Shown: piece by piece, positions 5,027 through 5,973 of the stretch
Position numbering within the stretch: the stretch's first letter is position 1
How the letters are laid out: each line of letters starts with the position of its first letter
Position numbers and translations under genes: made by a program
Origin: an uncultured Ectothiorhodospiraceae bacterium
GTDB lineage: Bacteria; Pseudomonadota; Gammaproteobacteria; UBA9214
DNA: 5,973 nt
Direction of reading: 5' to 3'
Assembly: GCA_947258945.1 (NCBI GenBank)
Contig: CAMYKJ010000105.1
Span: 1 to 5,973, forward strand
The notes under the pieces: model-generated
Seen by the model: the letters and a program-made list of their open reading frames with translations, nothing else
Databases searched by the model: none
What the model was told of the DNA's origin: nothing

Positions 5027-5973
5027 ATGGGTGTCCTCAACCGCAAGCTGTGGCGCGACCTGGTCGAAATGCGCGGCATGGTGCTGGCCATCGCCCTGGT
5101 GCAGGTCGGCGGGATCGCCACCTTCGTGATGTCGCTATCGACCTATGACACCCTGTTGATCGCACGCGACAGCTACTATCGCGAACAGCGCTTCGCCGAT
5201 GTGTTCGCCCTGCTGAAACGGGCGCCCGACACACTTGCCGGCCGCCTGCAGGCGGTCCCCGGTGTCGAACGGGTGCAGACGCGCGTGGTTGCCGCGGCGC
5301 GGCTCACCGTACCCGGATTTGCCGATCCGGTCACCGGCACCCTGGTTTCGATACCCGAGAACCGGGCACCGGAGCTGAATTCGCTGCACCTGCGGCGCGG
5401 CCGCCTGGTCAAGTCGGGCCGGGATGACGAGGCGCTGGTCAATGACAGTTTCGCAAAGGAGCATGGACTGCAGCCCGGTGACCGCCTGACGGCCACCATT
5501 AACGGCCGGCGCAAGCAGCTGACCATCGTCGGCATCGCCATGTCTCCCGAATACATGTATGCCATTGCACCCGGCGCCGTATTCCCCGACTTCAAGCGCT
5601 ACGGCATTCTATGGATGGGACGTACCGCACTGGCGGCGGCCTACAACATGGAGGGCGCATTCAATGACGTCAGCTTCAGGCTGGTCGGCGGCGCCAATGC
5701 CGCTGATGTCATCCAGCACATTGACCGGATCGTGGCACGTTACGGCGGCCAGGGCGCCTTTGCCCGCAAGGACCAGACCTCGCACCGCTTTCTGTCCGAG
5801 GAACTCAAGGGCCTTGAAACCATGGCAACGGTTTTCCCGGTGATATTTCTGGGCGTCGCGGCCTTCCTGCTGAATGTGGTCATCACCCGGCTGGTGAATA
5901 CCCAACGCAACCAGATCGCCATCCTCAAGGCCTTCGGCTACAGCAACCTGGCCGTCGGACGGCACTATGCCGC
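5027..5973 (+). CDS. ABC transporter permease, FtsX/MacB-like (3' end outside window)
   Basis: The first 315 residues are present with no stop before the window ends. ATG 5027 follows the ATPase stop by two bases without a clear ribosome-binding site, suggesting translational coupling. Residues about 17-38 form the first membrane helix. Residues 39 to about 262 form a large periplasmic MacB-like domain, starting with [20 protein letters not shown] and including a conserved-looking [17 protein letters not shown]. Helix two is about 266-290. It is followed by [17 protein letters not shown], the cytoplasmic coupling stretch typical of FtsX-like permeases that contacts the ATPase. Long members of this group have about 780-800 residues and a second copy of the fold, so more than half may lie downstream. 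A periplasmic adaptor gene often accompanies such pairs but cannot be seen here. The frame is intact throughout. Confidence 0.93.
   Translation, partial: MGVLNRKLWRDLVEMRGMVLAIALVQVGGIATFVMSLSTYDTLLIARDSYYREQRFADVFALLKRAPDTLAGRLQAVPGVERVQTRVVAAARLTVPGFADPVTGTLVSIPENRAPELNSLHLRRGRLVKSGRDDEALVNDSFAKEHGLQPGDRLTATINGRRKQLTIVGIAMSPEYMYAIAPGAVFPDFKRYGILWMGRTALAAAYNMEGAFNDVSFRLVGGANAADVIQHIDRIVARYGGQGAFARKDQTSHRFLSEELKGLETMATVFPVIFLGVAAFLLNVVITRLVNTQRNQIAILKAFGYSNLAVGRHYA

Overview
The window looks like chromosomal DNA from a Gram-negative proteobacterium, most likely a gammaproteobacterium. This rests on moderately high GC, dense gene packing, a GGDEF/EAL signalling protein, an RND-superfamily exporter of the MMPL/COG1033 type, and a LolD/MacB-style ABC exporter pair. 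I see no rRNA, tRNA, CRISPR array, insertion sequence, integrase or attachment site. All sequence is accounted for by genes, apart from two short gaps of about 86 and 177 bases.

Layout. (1) Positions 1-1146, plus strand: the 3' part of a GGDEF-EAL gene that enters from outside the window. Its GGDEF signature is degenerate, while its EAL phosphodiesterase residues are intact. One missing G in a five-G run at 705-709 splits the reading frame. (2) Positions 1233-3685, plus strand: an RND exporter gene broken near 1988-2002. The reading frame changes there, and about 35 residues around the expected second membrane helix are absent. (3) Positions 3669-4091, minus strand: a complete 140-residue OsmC/Ohr-like protein that overlaps the exporter's 3' end tail to tail. 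(4) Positions 4269-5024 and 5027-5973, plus strand: an ABC-transporter ATPase, then two bases later an FtsX/MacB-like permease that runs off the window. The OsmC-like gene and the ABC operon diverge from a shared 177-base upstream region.

Function. The window combines cyclic-di-GMP turnover, two envelope export systems with no recognisable substrate, and a small thiol protein of a peroxide-detoxifying fold. Nothing ties these into one pathway; only the two ABC genes clearly act together. I found no convincing new biological system. The most useful observations are the two reading-frame lesions in neighbouring genes, which could be real gene decay, assembly error or (for the G run) slippage, and the lost GGDEF signature beside an intact EAL domain.
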